Below, one piece after another: positions 9,309-17,851 of a stretch of 64,000 nucleotides of DNA (positions are counted from its first letter, which is position 1; each line of letters begins with the position of its first letter). The translations under genes were made by a program, and so were the position numbers. The notes under the pieces were generated by a model. The model was not told where the DNA came from. It ran no database searches and worked only from the letters and a program-made list of their open reading frames with translations. The DNA lies in contig NZ_LT984803.1 in NCBI RefSeq assembly GCF_900250115.1, forward strand, positions 310,001 through 374,000, in the 5' to 3' direction. The DNA is from Cupriavidus taiwanensis (GTDB lineage: Bacteria > Pseudomonadota > Gammaproteobacteria > Burkholderiales > Burkholderiaceae).

Positions 9309-10916
9309 ATGAGTACTGCTACCCCGGACGCACTCGCCCATCCGCACGATCACGCGCATGACGACCACGCGCACGATCACCCGCATGGCTGGCGCCGCTG
9401 GCTGTTCGCCACCAACCACAAGGACATCGGTACGCTGTACCTGCTGTTCTCGTTCATCATGCTGCTGTCGGGCGGCGTGCTGGCGCTGCTGATCCGCCTG
9501 GAGCTGTTCGAGCCGGGCCTGCAGTTCTTCCGCCCCGAGTTGTTCAACCAGTTCACCACCATGCATGGCCTGGTGATGGTGTTCGGCGCGATCATGCCGG
9601 CCTTCGTCGGCTTCGCCAACTGGATGATCCCGCTGCAGATCGGCGCCTCCGACATGGCGTTCGCGCGCATGAACAACTTCAGCTTCTGGCTGATGCCGCC
9701 GGCCGCGCTGCTGCTGGCCGGCTCGTTCTTCGCCCCGGGCGGCGCCACGGCCGCCGGCTGGACCCTGTACGCGCCGCTGTCGGTGCAGATGGGCCCGGGC
9801 ATGGACATGGCCATCTTCGCCATGCACATCATGGGCGCGTCGTCGATCATGGGCTCGATCAACATCATCGTGACCATCCTCAACATGCGCGCCCCCGGCA
9901 TGACGCTGATGAAGATGCCGATGTTCTGCTGGACCTGGCTGATCACCGCCTATCTGCTGATCGCCGTGATGCCGGTGCTGGCCGGCGCCATCACCATGGT
10001 GCTGACCGACCGCCACTTCGGTACCAGCTTCTTCTCGGCCGCCGGCGGCGGCGACCCGGTGATGTACCAGCATATCTTCTGGTTCTTCGGCCATCCCGAG
10101 GTCTACATCATGATCCTGCCGGCATTCGGGATCATCTCGCACGTGGTGCCGGCGTTCGCGCGCAAGCGCCTGTTCGGCTACAGCTCGATGGTGTACGCCA
10201 CGGCTTCCATCGCCATCCTGTCGTTCATCGTGTGGGCCCACCACATGTTCACGACCGGCATGCCGGTGACCGGCCAGCTGTTCTTCATGTACGCGACCAT
10301 GCTGATCGCGGTGCCGACGGCGGTGAAGATCTTCAACTGGATCGCCACCATGTGGCGCGGCTCGATGACCTTCGAGACCCCGATGCTGTTCGCGATCGGC
10401 TTTATCTTCGTGTTCACCATCGGCGGCTTCACCGGCCTGATGCCGGCGGTGGCGCCGATCGACATCCAGCTGCAGGACACCTACTTCATCGTCGCGCACT
10501 TCCACTACGTGCTGGTGGCCGGCTCGCTGTTCGCGCTGTTCGCGGGCTTCTACTACTGGGGTCCGAAGTGGAGCGGCTTCATGTACAACGAGGCTCGCGG
10601 CCAGATCCACTTCTGGGGTTCGCTGATCTTCTTCAACGTGACCTTCTTCCCGATGCACTTCCTGGGGCTGGCCGGTATGCCGCGCCGCTATGCCGACTAC
10701 CCGACCCAGTTCGCCGATTTCAACGCGATCGCGTCGATCGGTGCGCTCGGCTTCGGCCTGATGCAGGTGTATTTCTTCTTCTTCGTGGTGCTGCCGTCGT
10801 ACCGTGGCGGCCAGCAGGCCACGGACAAGCCCTGGGATGGCGCCGAGGGCCTGGAGTGGACCGTGCCGTCGCCGGCGCCGTTCCACACCTTTGAAGTTCC
10901 GCCGCAGGTCCGCTAA
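9309..10916 (+). CDS. coxA: Cytochrome c oxidase subunit I
   Basis: A 535-residue catalytic subunit with about 12 transmembrane helices. It reduces O2 to water at the haem a3-CuB centre and pumps protons. HGLVMVFGAIMP carries a haem a ligand, WFFGHPEVY holds the CuB histidine and its cross-linked tyrosine, and HFHYVLVAGS carries the haem a3 ligand pair. The N-terminus has an unusual His/Asp-rich stretch (residues about 13-28, repeated HDHAHDD) that could bind metal. A purine-rich AGGAG precedes the ATG. Confidence 0.97.
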   Translation: MSTATPDALAHPHDHAHDDHAHDHPHGWRRWLFATNHKDIGTLYLLFSFIMLLSGGVLALLIRLELFEPGLQFFRPELFNQFTTMHGLVMVFGAIMPAFVGFANWMIPLQIGASDMAFARMNNFSFWLMPPAALLLAGSFFAPGGATAAGWTLYAPLSVQMGPGMDMAIFAMHIMGASSIMGSINIIVTILNMRAPGMTLMKMPMFCWTWLITAYLLIAVMPVLAGAITMVLTDRHFGTSFFSAAGGGDPVMYQHIFWFFGHPEVYIMILPAFGIISHVVPAFARKRLFGYSSMVYATASIAILSFIVWAHHMFTTGMPVTGQLFFMYATMLIAVPTAVKIFNWIATMWRGSMTFETPMLFAIGFIFVFTIGGFTGLMPAVAPIDIQLQDTYFIVAHFHYVLVAGSLFALFAGFYYWGPKWSGFMYNEARGQIHFWGSLIFFNVTFFPMHFLGLAGMPRRYADYPTQFADFNAIASIGALGFGLMQVYFFFFVVLPSYRGGQQATDKPWDGAEGLEWTVPSPAPFHTFEVPPQVR

Positions 10917-10938
10917 GGCGGTACCCGCGTAACCAGGC

Positions 10939-10970
10939 CGCGGAGGGGCGGCAGCGACCGCCCCTCCGCG
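10939..10970. other. Intra-operon stem-loop between coxA and the small protein gene
   Basis: A perfect 13-bp inverted repeat (arms beginning CGCGGAGGGGCGG) with a 6-nt loop, about 22 nt after the coxA stop and with no T-tract. It may stabilise the coxBA mRNA or set subunit stoichiometry. Confidence 0.6.
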
Positions 10971-10991
10971 CCGGCAGGTATCAAGACCGTT

Positions 10992-11123
10992 ATGCAGTCT
11001 CCAGACAAAAGCCCGTCACGCCCGGACCACAAGGCCGCCAACCGGCGCCTTGGCCTGATCCTGTTGTCGATCGTGGTGGTTTTCTTTCTGGGGTTCTTCG
11101 CCAAGATGAAGTTCCTTGGCTGA
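10992..11123 (+). CDS. Cytochrome oxidase small assembly protein
   Basis: A 43-residue protein: a charged N-terminus (MQSPDKSPSRPDHKAAN), one transmembrane helix (LGLILLSIVVVFFLGFF) and a short KMKFLG tail. Tiny single-helix proteins at this spot between coxA and ctaG are conserved in Burkholderiales and are annotated as small oxidase assembly proteins. The function is inferred from position. Its stop lies 17 bp before ctaG. Confidence 0.8.
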   Translation: MQSPDKSPSRPDHKAANRRLGLILLSIVVVFFLGFFAKMKFLG

Positions 11124-11140
11124 GGCGGCAGGGTAGCGAG

Positions 11141-11752
11141 ATGAGCATCGAGCAGCAGTCGGGCAGGGAAGCGGACAGGCGGTTCAACCGCGGCATGATG
11201 CTGCGGCTGGTCGTGATCGTTGCCGTGATGTTCGGCTTCGGCTACGCGCTGGTGCCGCTGTACAAGAAGATCTGCGAAATCACCGGCATCAACGTGATCA
11301 CCACGCGCGAGCTGCATGGCGCGGTGAAGAACACGCAGGTCGACAAGAGCCGCACCATCACGGTGGAGTTCGACTCCAACGCGCGCGGGCCCTTCGCCTT
11401 CCGGCCGGTGAAGAACAGCATGGAAGTGCATCCCGGCGAGATGGCGACGATCGTCTACGAGGTGGCCAACGGGCAGCCGCGCGACATCTCGGCGCAGGCC
11501 ATCCCGAGCTACGCGCCCAAGCAGGCGACCCAGTATTTCATGAAGCTGGAGTGCTTCTGCTTCAAGCAGCAGACGCTCAAGGCGAACGAGGCGCGCGAGA
11601 TGCCGGTGGTATTCGTGATCGATCCCGCGCTGCCCAAGGATGTGAAGAGCATCACGCTGTCGTACACCTTCTTCGAGGTGGGCACGCCGGTGGCGCAGGC
11701 ACCCGAAGGCCAGCTGGCGCCGCAGCCGGCGCCGGCCGGTAAGGGCATCTGA
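11141..11752 (+). CDS. ctaG: Cytochrome c oxidase assembly protein CtaG (Cox11 type)
   Basis: A 203-residue membrane-anchored copper chaperone that delivers the CuB copper to subunit I. One transmembrane helix (about residues 18-38) is followed by an Ig-like periplasmic domain with the copper-binding ECFCF motif and the FVIDPALPKD segment of Cox11. The C-terminus is Pro/Ala-rich. It lies in the cox run between two small membrane-protein genes. Confidence 0.95.
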   Translation: MSIEQQSGREADRRFNRGMMLRLVVIVAVMFGFGYALVPLYKKICEITGINVITTRELHGAVKNTQVDKSRTITVEFDSNARGPFAFRPVKNSMEVHPGEMATIVYEVANGQPRDISAQAIPSYAPKQATQYFMKLECFCFKQQTLKANEAREMPVVFVIDPALPKDVKSITLSYTFFEVGTPVAQAPEGQLAPQPAPAGKGI

Positions 11753-11795
11753 AGCGAGCGGCGGGCCGCAGGCCGGCCAAGCGGAGGACGGGGCG

Positions 11796-12020
11796 ATGGA
11801 TGAGATGAAGGACGCGGTCAAGCGCAAGCTGTCGTTTGCGCAGACCATGCGCGCGGTGCTGTGGTCGTTCATCGGCCTGCGCAAGGGCGCCGAGCACGAG
11901 CGCGACATGGCGCGGCTGAACCCGGTCCATGTGGTGATCGCCGGGCTGATCGCGGCGGCAGTGTTCATCGCGATCCTGGTCGTGATCGTGCGCATGGTGG
12001 TGAGCCAGGCGGCGGCGTAG
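11796..12020 (+). CDS. DUF2970 small membrane protein
   Basis: A 74-residue protein with a basic, amphipathic N-terminal half containing VLWSFIGLRKGAEHERDMARL, then one transmembrane helix (about residues 44-68). This is the DUF2970 pattern, regularly placed between ctaG and the subunit III gene in beta-proteobacteria. The function is unknown; oxidase assembly is inferred from context. Confidence 0.82.
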   Translation: MDEMKDAVKRKLSFAQTMRAVLWSFIGLRKGAEHERDMARLNPVHVVIAGLIAAAVFIAILVVIVRMVVSQAAA

Positions 12021-12165
12021 CAGGGCAGGAAGGGTAGACAACAAAAGCAGTCGCAGAACAAAGCAACCGCGGCGGCGGGGCCGGCCCAGAGGAGGCGGGT
12101 GGCCTGCAGTGCCAAGGCGGGGACAACGAATACTGAATCAAAGACTCTGAGCTGGAGATAAAAGA

Positions 12166-13026
12166 ATGAGTGCGAATCGCGCAAACGCTCCGTACTACTT
12201 CGTACCGGGCCCGTCGCGCCACCCGATCACGGCAAGCTTCGGCCTGCTGATGACGGGCGCCGGCGCCGCCGGTTGGGTAAACGGGCAGCCCTGGGCGCCG
12301 TACCTGTGCGGCTTCGGCCTGCTGTGGTTCCTGTTCGTGCTCAAGAGCTGGTTTGGCGACGCCATCAGCGAGTCCGAAGGCGGCATGTACGGCAAGAACA
12401 TCGACCTGTCGTTCCGCTGGTCGATGGGCTGGTTCATCTTCTCCGAGGTGATGTTCTTCGCCGCGTTCTTCGGCGCGCTGTTCTATGCCCGCGCCATCGC
12501 CATGCCGTGGCTGGGCGACCTGAACAACAAGATCCTGTGGCCCGACTTCGCCGCGGTATGGCCCAACACCGGCCCGGCCGGCGTGGTGGAAAACTTCCGG
12601 ACCATGGGCCCGTGGCCGATCCCGACCATCAACACCGCGCTGCTGCTGATGTCGGGCGTGACGCTGACCTGGGCGCACCACGCGCTGCTGGCCGGCAAGC
12701 GCAGCCAGCTGATCCAGGGGCTGGCGCTGACCATCCTGCTGGGCGCGATCTTCATGGGCTTCCAGGTGTACGAGTACATGCACGCCTACTCGGACCTGAA
12801 CCTGAAGCTGAGCTCGGGCATCTACGGCTCGACCTTCTTCCTGCTGACCGGCTTCCACGGCTTCCACGTGACCATGGGCGCGATCATGCTGGCGGTGGTG
12901 CTGATCCGCGTGCTGAAGGGCCACTTCACCCCCGAGCACCACTTCGCCTTCGAAGGCGCGGCCTGGTACTGGCACTTCGTTGACGTGGTGTGGCTGTTCC
13001 TCTACGTCGTGGTGTACTGGCTGTAA
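12166..13026 (+). CDS. coxC: Cytochrome c oxidase subunit III
   Basis: A 286-residue integral membrane subunit with seven predicted helices. Typical landmarks are PSRHPITASFG at the start, GWFIFSEVMFFAAFFGA in the middle and FHGFHVTMGAI plus WYWHFVDVVWLFLYVVVYWL at the end. It stabilises the proton-pumping core. An AGGAGATAAAAG region gives an SD before the ATG. A terminator hairpin follows, so the structural-subunit operon probably ends here. Confidence 0.97.
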   Translation: MSANRANAPYYFVPGPSRHPITASFGLLMTGAGAAGWVNGQPWAPYLCGFGLLWFLFVLKSWFGDAISESEGGMYGKNIDLSFRWSMGWFIFSEVMFFAAFFGALFYARAIAMPWLGDLNNKILWPDFAAVWPNTGPAGVVENFRTMGPWPIPTINTALLLMSGVTLTWAHHALLAGKRSQLIQGLALTILLGAIFMGFQVYEYMHAYSDLNLKLSSGIYGSTFFLLTGFHGFHVTMGAIMLAVVLIRVLKGHFTPEHHFAFEGAAWYWHFVDVVWLFLYVVVYWL

Positions 13027-13092
13027 ATCCGGCTGCCGTACCGGCCGGCGGGCCCCGGACAGAACGGGACCGCCGGCGCCAACGCAAAAGAG

Positions 13093-13127
13093 AAACGCCG
13101 CAGGGGCCTGGTCAGCCTGCGGCGTTT
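13093..13127 (+). terminator. Terminator hairpin after coxC
   Basis: AAACGCCGCAGG pairs with CCTGCGGCGTTT around an 11-nt loop, followed by GTCTTTT. It could also serve the convergent twin-TM gene on the other strand. Confidence 0.75.
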
Positions 13128-13168
13128 GTCTTTTGCGGGCCCGCTTGGGGTTGCCGTGGCGCGCGGAT

Positions 13169-13378
13169 TCAGGGCGCCATGCGGATGCCGGTGCTGTGGA
13201 TCCAGCCCATCCAGCTCGAGAACAGGATGAACAGGAACAGCGCCACCGAGAAGCCCACGCGCAGCATCAGCGAGCGCATCATGTTGGGCGTCTTGCCGCG
13301 GTCGCGCATCATGAAGAACAAGGCCGAGGCCAGGCTGGCGATGATCAGGATGAAGGCGATGATGATGACAAAGCGCAT
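13169..13378 (-). CDS. Twin transmembrane protein (DUF2909 family)
   Basis: A 69-residue protein made almost entirely of two hydrophobic helices (about residues 3-23 and 41-61) joined by a basic loop RDRGKTPNMM. It resembles the DUF2909 'twin transmembrane' family often found on the opposite strand between subunit III and SURF1 genes in Burkholderiales. It is the only gene in the cox cluster facing the other way. The function is unknown. Confidence 0.78.
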   Translation of the reverse strand: MRFVIIIAFILIIASLASALFFMMRDRGKTPNMMRSLMLRVGFSVALFLFILFSSWMGWIHSTGIRMAP

Positions 13379-13471
13379 GGCGGGGCAGTCTGGGGGCTGG
13401 CGCGGCGCGACGTGCGGCGCACAGGCCCATTATCGCACCGGGGCGCGCTTCGCAGCAGTGCCGCAGGGACG

Positions 13472-14227
13472 ATGAGCTGGCGCCGCTTCGCCAGCCCGTT
13501 GCCGCTGGCCGCCGCGCTGGTCGTGATCGCGGTGACTTGTGCGCTGGGCAACTGGCAGCTCGATCGCGCGCACGAGAAGGAAGCGCGCGCCGCGCGGCTG
13601 CAGGCGCTCGCAACCCAGCCGCCGGTGGTGCTGGGCACGGCGCCGCTGTCACAAGTTGTGACCGACCGCGCGGTGCGCGCGAGCGGGCGCTTCGACGCAG
13701 CGCGCACCGTATTGCTGGATAATCGCCCCCACGGCACCGGTGGCCGCAGCGGCGACAGCCGCGCGGGCTTCCTGGTGGTGACGCCGCTGGTGATCGGCGC
13801 GGCGCCGGGTGAGACCGGTGGCGCGCGCGCGGTGCTGGTGCTGCGCGGCTGGCTGCCGCGCGATGCCCAGGACCGCACCCGGATCAAGCCGTTCCCGACA
13901 CCCGCGGGCGAAGTGACCATCACCGGCACCGCACTGGCCGGCGTGCCGCGGGTCTATAGCCTGGGCCAGGAGGCGGCCGGCAGCAGGATCCGCCAGAACC
14001 TCGAGATCGCGCCATATGCCGCCGAAACCGGGCTGGACCTGCACCCGCTGGTGATCGAGCAGCGCAACGACAGCGGCGACGGCCTGGCGCGAGACTGGGC
14101 GCCTGTCGACGCCGGCGCCGAGCGCCACTATGGCTACGCCTTCCAGTGGTTTGGGCTGGCCGCGCTGACGTTGGTGCTGGTGGTCGTGCTGGGCTGGCGC
14201 CGTGCGCGCCGGCTGGCCGCGCCCTGA
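13472..14227 (+). CDS. SURF1-family oxidase assembly protein
   Basis: A 251-residue protein with the SURF1 layout: an N-terminal transmembrane helix followed by GNWQLDRAHEKEAR, a periplasmic domain with VLLDNRPHGTGG and VLVLRGWLPRD, then HYGYAFQWFGLAALTLVLVV near the C-terminus as the second helix. SURF1 proteins help haem A reach subunit I. The ATG before SWRRFASPLPLAA was chosen because it begins the first helix; the longer frame overlaps coxC and the twin-TM gene. Confidence 0.92.
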   Translation: MSWRRFASPLPLAAALVVIAVTCALGNWQLDRAHEKEARAARLQALATQPPVVLGTAPLSQVVTDRAVRASGRFDAARTVLLDNRPHGTGGRSGDSRAGFLVVTPLVIGAAPGETGGARAVLVLRGWLPRDAQDRTRIKPFPTPAGEVTITGTALAGVPRVYSLGQEAAGSRIRQNLEIAPYAAETGLDLHPLVIEQRNDSGDGLARDWAPVDAGAERHYGYAFQWFGLAALTLVLVVVLGWRRARRLAAP

Positions 14228-14300
14228 TCGAATGAATTGACCGCCCCTGCGCCGCATACCGCCGCATGGGCTTGCCGAAGACAAAGGACAGACGTACTCC

Positions 14301-14951
14301 ATGGCACAGCAAGACTCCGCTCCGGCCGCCGCGGCCTCGCCGCGCGACCCCCGCATCGATGCGCGCACGCGCCGTGGCCGCCTGCAGATGCTGATGCTGC
14401 TGCTGGTGTGCGCGTCGCCGGTGATCGCCTCCTACTTCACCTACTACGTGATCAAGCCGCGCGGCGGCGCCACCAACTATGGGGCGCTGGTCGACCCGCA
14501 GCGGCCGATGCCGCCGGTGCGCGTCACCGACGAGCAGGGCCAGGCCGTGCCGCTGGAGCAGTTCCGCGGCAAGTGGCTGCTGGTCAGCGCCGATCCGTCG
14601 GCCTGTGACGAGGCCTGCGCCAGGAAGCTGTTCACCATCCGCCAGATCCGCGCCGGGCAGGGGCAGGACCGCCTGCGCATCGTGCCGGTGTGGCTGGTCA
14701 CCGACGATGGCAAGATCGACGAGCGCCTGGTCGCCGCGTACAACGAGCCCTACGCGGGAGTGCGCTTTTTGCGCATCGACCGCCAGGCCGCGCAGCAGTG
14801 GCTGCCGGCCGAGCCGGGCAAGCGCGCCGAGGACACGCTGTTCCTGGTCGACCCGCTGGGCAACCTGATGATGCGTTTCCCGCAGGACCCGGACCCGAAG
14901 AAGATGAGCGGCGACCTGAAGAAGCTGCTCAAGGTCTCCCGCATCGGTTGA
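14301..14951 (+). CDS. Membrane-anchored SCO-like thioredoxin-fold protein
   Basis: A 216-residue protein with a single N-terminal transmembrane helix (about residues 31-50) and a periplasmic domain of thioredoxin-like plan. GKWLLVSADPSACDEACARKL gives a CxxxC motif as in SCO copper chaperones, and TLFLVDPLGNLMMRFP matches the late strand of that fold. I do not see the SCO-type histidine in a DHS motif. It lies between SURF1 and ctaA, so a role in copper or thiol handling for the oxidase is likely but inferred. Confidence 0.75.
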   Translation: MAQQDSAPAAAASPRDPRIDARTRRGRLQMLMLLLVCASPVIASYFTYYVIKPRGGATNYGALVDPQRPMPPVRVTDEQGQAVPLEQFRGKWLLVSADPSACDEACARKLFTIRQIRAGQGQDRLRIVPVWLVTDDGKIDERLVAAYNEPYAGVRFLRIDRQAAQQWLPAEPGKRAEDTLFLVDPLGNLMMRFPQDPDPKKMSGDLKKLLKVSRIG

Positions 14952-14961
14952 GGGAACGGGC

Positions 14962-16065
14962 ATGCTGCTGCAACTGGCCATCATCGGCGTCCTGATCGCA
15001 CTGTTCCCGCTGTCCTACGTGATGGTGAAGGGCGACCGCAACAAGTACCGCAAGCTCGCCTGGATCACGGCGTTCCTGACGCTGGACCTGATCATGTTCG
15101 GCAGCTTCACGCGCCTGACCGACTCCGGGCTGGGCTGTCCGGACTGGCCCGGCTGCTACGGGCATTCCAATCCGCATGCGGCGATGGAGCCGATCCGCGC
15201 CGCCGAGACCGCGATGCCCAGCGGGCCGGTGACGCTGGCCAAGGCGTGGATCGAGATGATCCACCGCTACTTCGCCATGGCCGTCGGCGTGCTGATCATC
15301 ACCCTGATGGTGCTGGCGTGGGTCAAGCGGCGCGAGCTGAAACAGTCGCCCTGGTTCGCCAGCGGCGTGCTGCTGCTGGTGTGTGTGCAGGGCGCATTCG
15401 GTGCCTTCACCGTGACCCTGAAGCTGCAGCCCATCATCGTCGTCACGCACCTGATGCTGGGCATGGCGCTGCTGGCGGTACTGATCCAGCTGGGCTCGCG
15501 CAATGACCCGCCGCACCTGGTCGCGCCGCAGGCGGCGCGGCTGCGCTGGCCGGTGCGCATCGGCCTGCTGCTGCTGGTGATCCAGATATTCCTGGGCGGC
15601 TGGGTCAGCACCAACTACGCGGTGCTGGCCTGCACCGACTTCCCGCTGTGCAATGGCCAGCTGGTGCCGGAAATGGACTTCCGCCATGGCTTCACGCTGT
15701 GGCGCCAGCTGGGCATGACCGCCGACGGCGACTACATCCCGCACGCGGCGCTGGTGGCGATCCACTGGGTGCATCGCGGCTTTGCCGTGATCGTGCTGGG
15801 CTACCTGGCGTGGTTCGGCCTGCGCGCGCGCCGGCTTGAAGGACTCGGCCGCGCCGCCGGCTGGCTGCTGGCGACGCTGGTGCTGCAACTGGCCACCGGG
15901 CTGTCCAATATCGTGTTCGACTGGCCGCTGGTGGCGGCGGTCGCGCACAACGGCGGCGCCGCGGTGCTGCTGCTGCTGTTGGTCCGTCTCCACTACAATA
16001 TCGGTCTGACGACCCGGGCCGCCGGCGCCCCCGCTGCCGTGCCGACTGCCGCCCGCGCCACATGA
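14962..16065 (+). CDS. ctaA: Haem A synthase (COX15/CtaA)
   Basis: A 367-residue membrane protein with about eight helices. It oxidises the C8 methyl of haem O to the formyl of haem A. The conserved histidines are in [27 protein letters not shown] and AVAHNGGAA, and [19 protein letters not shown] and TDFPLCNGQ are the paired Cys-containing loops. The final codons overlap the ctaB start (ATGA), so ctaA and ctaB are probably translationally coupled. Confidence 0.95.
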   Translation: MLLQLAIIGVLIALFPLSYVMVKGDRNKYRKLAWITAFLTLDLIMFGSFTRLTDSGLGCPDWPGCYGHSNPHAAMEPIRAAETAMPSGPVTLAKAWIEMIHRYFAMAVGVLIITLMVLAWVKRRELKQSPWFASGVLLLVCVQGAFGAFTVTLKLQPIIVVTHLMLGMALLAVLIQLGSRNDPPHLVAPQAARLRWPVRIGLLLLVIQIFLGGWVSTNYAVLACTDFPLCNGQLVPEMDFRHGFTLWRQLGMTADGDYIPHAALVAIHWVHRGFAVIVLGYLAWFGLRARRLEGLGRAAGWLLATLVLQLATGLSNIVFDWPLVAAVAHNGGAAVLLLLLVRLHYNIGLTTRAAGAPAAVPTAARAT

Positions 16066-17006
16066 AAGACAAGACCCCTTCCGTGGTTACCGCTACCCAC
16101 CCCCATTCCCTGGGCAAGTTGAGCCGCATGCGGCACCTGGCCCGGCAATATGCCGCCCTGACCAAGCCGCGCGTGACGCAGCTGGCCGTGTTCTGCGCCA
16201 TCATCGGCATGTTCCTCGCCACGCCCGGCATGGTGCCGTGGCCGGTGCTGATCGGCGGCGCCGCCGGCATCTGGCTGCTGGCCGGCGCGGCCTTTGCCAT
16301 CAATTGCCTGGTCGAGCAGAAGATCGATGCGCTGATGCGCCGCACCGCCTGGCGCCCGTCGGCCACCGGCGAGATCACCACGCGCCAGACGCTGGTGTTC
16401 TCGGCCATCCTGGGCGGCGCGGGGATGTGGCTGCTGCACGTCTACGCCAACGACCTGACCATGTGGCTGACCTTTGCCACCTTCCTGGGCTATGCGGTGG
16501 TCTACACCATCCTGCTCAAGCCGGCCACGCCGCAGAACATCGTCATCGGCGGCCTCTCCGGGGCGATGCCGCCGGCGCTGGGGTGGGCCGCGGTCGCCGG
16601 CGAGGTGCCGGCCGAGGCCTGGTTCCTGGTGCTGATCATCTTCACCTGGACCCCGCCGCATTTCTGGGCGCTGGCGCTGTACCGCCGCGCCGACTACGCC
16701 AAGTCTGGCCTGCCGATGCTGCCGGTCACGCACGGCGAGCGCTACACGCTGCTGCATATCCTGCTGTACACGCTGATCATGATCGCGGCGACGCTGCTGC
16801 CCTTCGTCTACGGCATGAGCGGCTATATCTACCTGGCGGCCGCGCTGGCGCTGGGCGCGGGCTTCCTGGCCTATGCCTGGAAGCTGTACCGCAACTATTC
16901 GGACGAACTGGCGCAGCGCACCTTCCGCTTCTCGATCCTGTACCTGTCGCTGCTGTTCGCGGCGCTGCTGGTCGACCACTACTTCAAGTTCGTGCCGCAG
17001 GTCTGA
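16062..17006 (+). CDS. ctaB: Protohaem IX farnesyltransferase (haem O synthase)
   Basis: A 314-residue UbiA-family prenyltransferase with eight to nine helices that attaches farnesyl to haem b to make haem O, the substrate of Cta[16 protein letters not shown] is the first Asp-rich prenyl-diphosphate site and [19 protein letters not shown] the second. [15 protein letters not shown] marks the start of the first helix. It overlaps ctaA by 4 bp. Confidence 0.95.
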   Translation: MKDKTPSVVTATHPHSLGKLSRMRHLARQYAALTKPRVTQLAVFCAIIGMFLATPGMVPWPVLIGGAAGIWLLAGAAFAINCLVEQKIDALMRRTAWRPSATGEITTRQTLVFSAILGGAGMWLLHVYANDLTMWLTFATFLGYAVVYTILLKPATPQNIVIGGLSGAMPPALGWAAVAGEVPAEAWFLVLIIFTWTPPHFWALALYRRADYAKSGLPMLPVTHGERYTLLHILLYTLIMIAATLLPFVYGMSGYIYLAAALALGAGFLAYAWKLYRNYSDELAQRTFRFSILYLSLLFAALLVDHYFKFVPQV

Positions 17007-17117
17007 TCCGCGCCAGCGCGCCCCCGGCTGCGGCATCTTGCCGCGCCGGCGCGAGCGCAGCAGCATGATCGGCGATACTGCATGCTGTTTCCTTCTCATC
17101 CCTGACCCGTCCCCCGC

Positions 17118-17738
17118 ATGCCACGCTTCAGCTCCGCTTCCGGCCTGTTCGCCGCCTTCCGCCGCTTTTCCCTGCTGGCCGCGCTGGCCCTGGCCGTCGC
17201 CGCCTGCGGGCAACCGAAGGCATCGTTCCGCAATGTCGATATCACCGGCGCCGCCGACTTCGGCAAGGACTTCAAGCTGACCGACCACACCGGCAAGGTG
17301 CGGACCCTGGCCGACTACAAGGGCAAGGCAGTGGTGATGTTCTTTGGCTACACCCACTGCCCGGACGTGTGTCCCACCACCATGGCCGAACTGAAGGCGG
17401 TGATGGAGCAGCTGGGGCCGGACGCGGACCGCGTGCAGGTGCTGTTCGTCACGGTCGATCCGGAACGCGATACGCAGGCGCTGCTGGCCCAGTACGTGCC
17501 GGCCTTCGATCCGCGCTTCGTCGGGCTGCGCCCCGCCGACGAGGCCGCGCTGCAGAAGCTGGCCAAGGACTTCAAGGTGTTCTACGCCAAGGTGCCGGGC
17601 AGCTCACCCAGCAACTACACCGTGGATCACTCGGCCGGCAGCTATATCTTCGATCCGCAGGGCAAGCTGCGGCTGTTTATCCGCCATGGCCAGGGTCCGG
17701 AGCCGATCGCGCACGACCTGAAACAGCTGTTGTCCTGA
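17118..17738 (+). CDS. SCO1/SenC copper chaperone lipoprotein
   Basis: A 206-residue protein that delivers copper to the CuA site of subunit II or maintains its cysteines. A signal ends with AVAACG, a lipobox-like sequence suggesting lipidation at the Cys near residue 33. The SCO copper ligands are CPDVCP and the histidine in VDHSAGSYIF. FGYTHCPDVCPTTMAEL is the classic SCO motif. Last gene of the cox cluster, convergent with rpoH across a bidirectional terminator. Confidence 0.94.
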   Translation: MPRFSSASGLFAAFRRFSLLAALALAVAACGQPKASFRNVDITGAADFGKDFKLTDHTGKVRTLADYKGKAVVMFFGYTHCPDVCPTTMAELKAVMEQLGPDADRVQVLFVTVDPERDTQALLAQYVPAFDPRFVGLRPADEAALQKLAKDFKVFYAKVPGSSPSNYTVDHSAGSYIFDPQGKLRLFIRHGQGPEPIAHDLKQLLS

Positions 17739-17804
17739 CGCGAGCAGGGCGCAAGGGTATGGCAAGGGTGCGGCATAACGTCGCACCATCGCTTCGCGGG
17801 CAAC

Positions 17805-17834
17805 AAAAAGGCCGGTCCATGGACCGGCCTTTTG
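17805..17834. terminator. Bidirectional terminator between sco and rpoH
   Basis: AAAAAGGCCGGTCC and GGACCGGCCTTTT flank a 2-nt loop, with A- and T-runs on both sides, so it can stop transcripts from either strand. Confidence 0.88.
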
Positions 17835-17851
17835 CATGTTGGCGGTGACGA

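Noticed and set aside
9081..10886. A 601-codon open frame on the reverse strand rich in His, Arg and Glu.
   Set aside because: It is exactly antisense to coxA and the end of coxB and has composition typical of a high-GC shadow frame; no family motif is visible.
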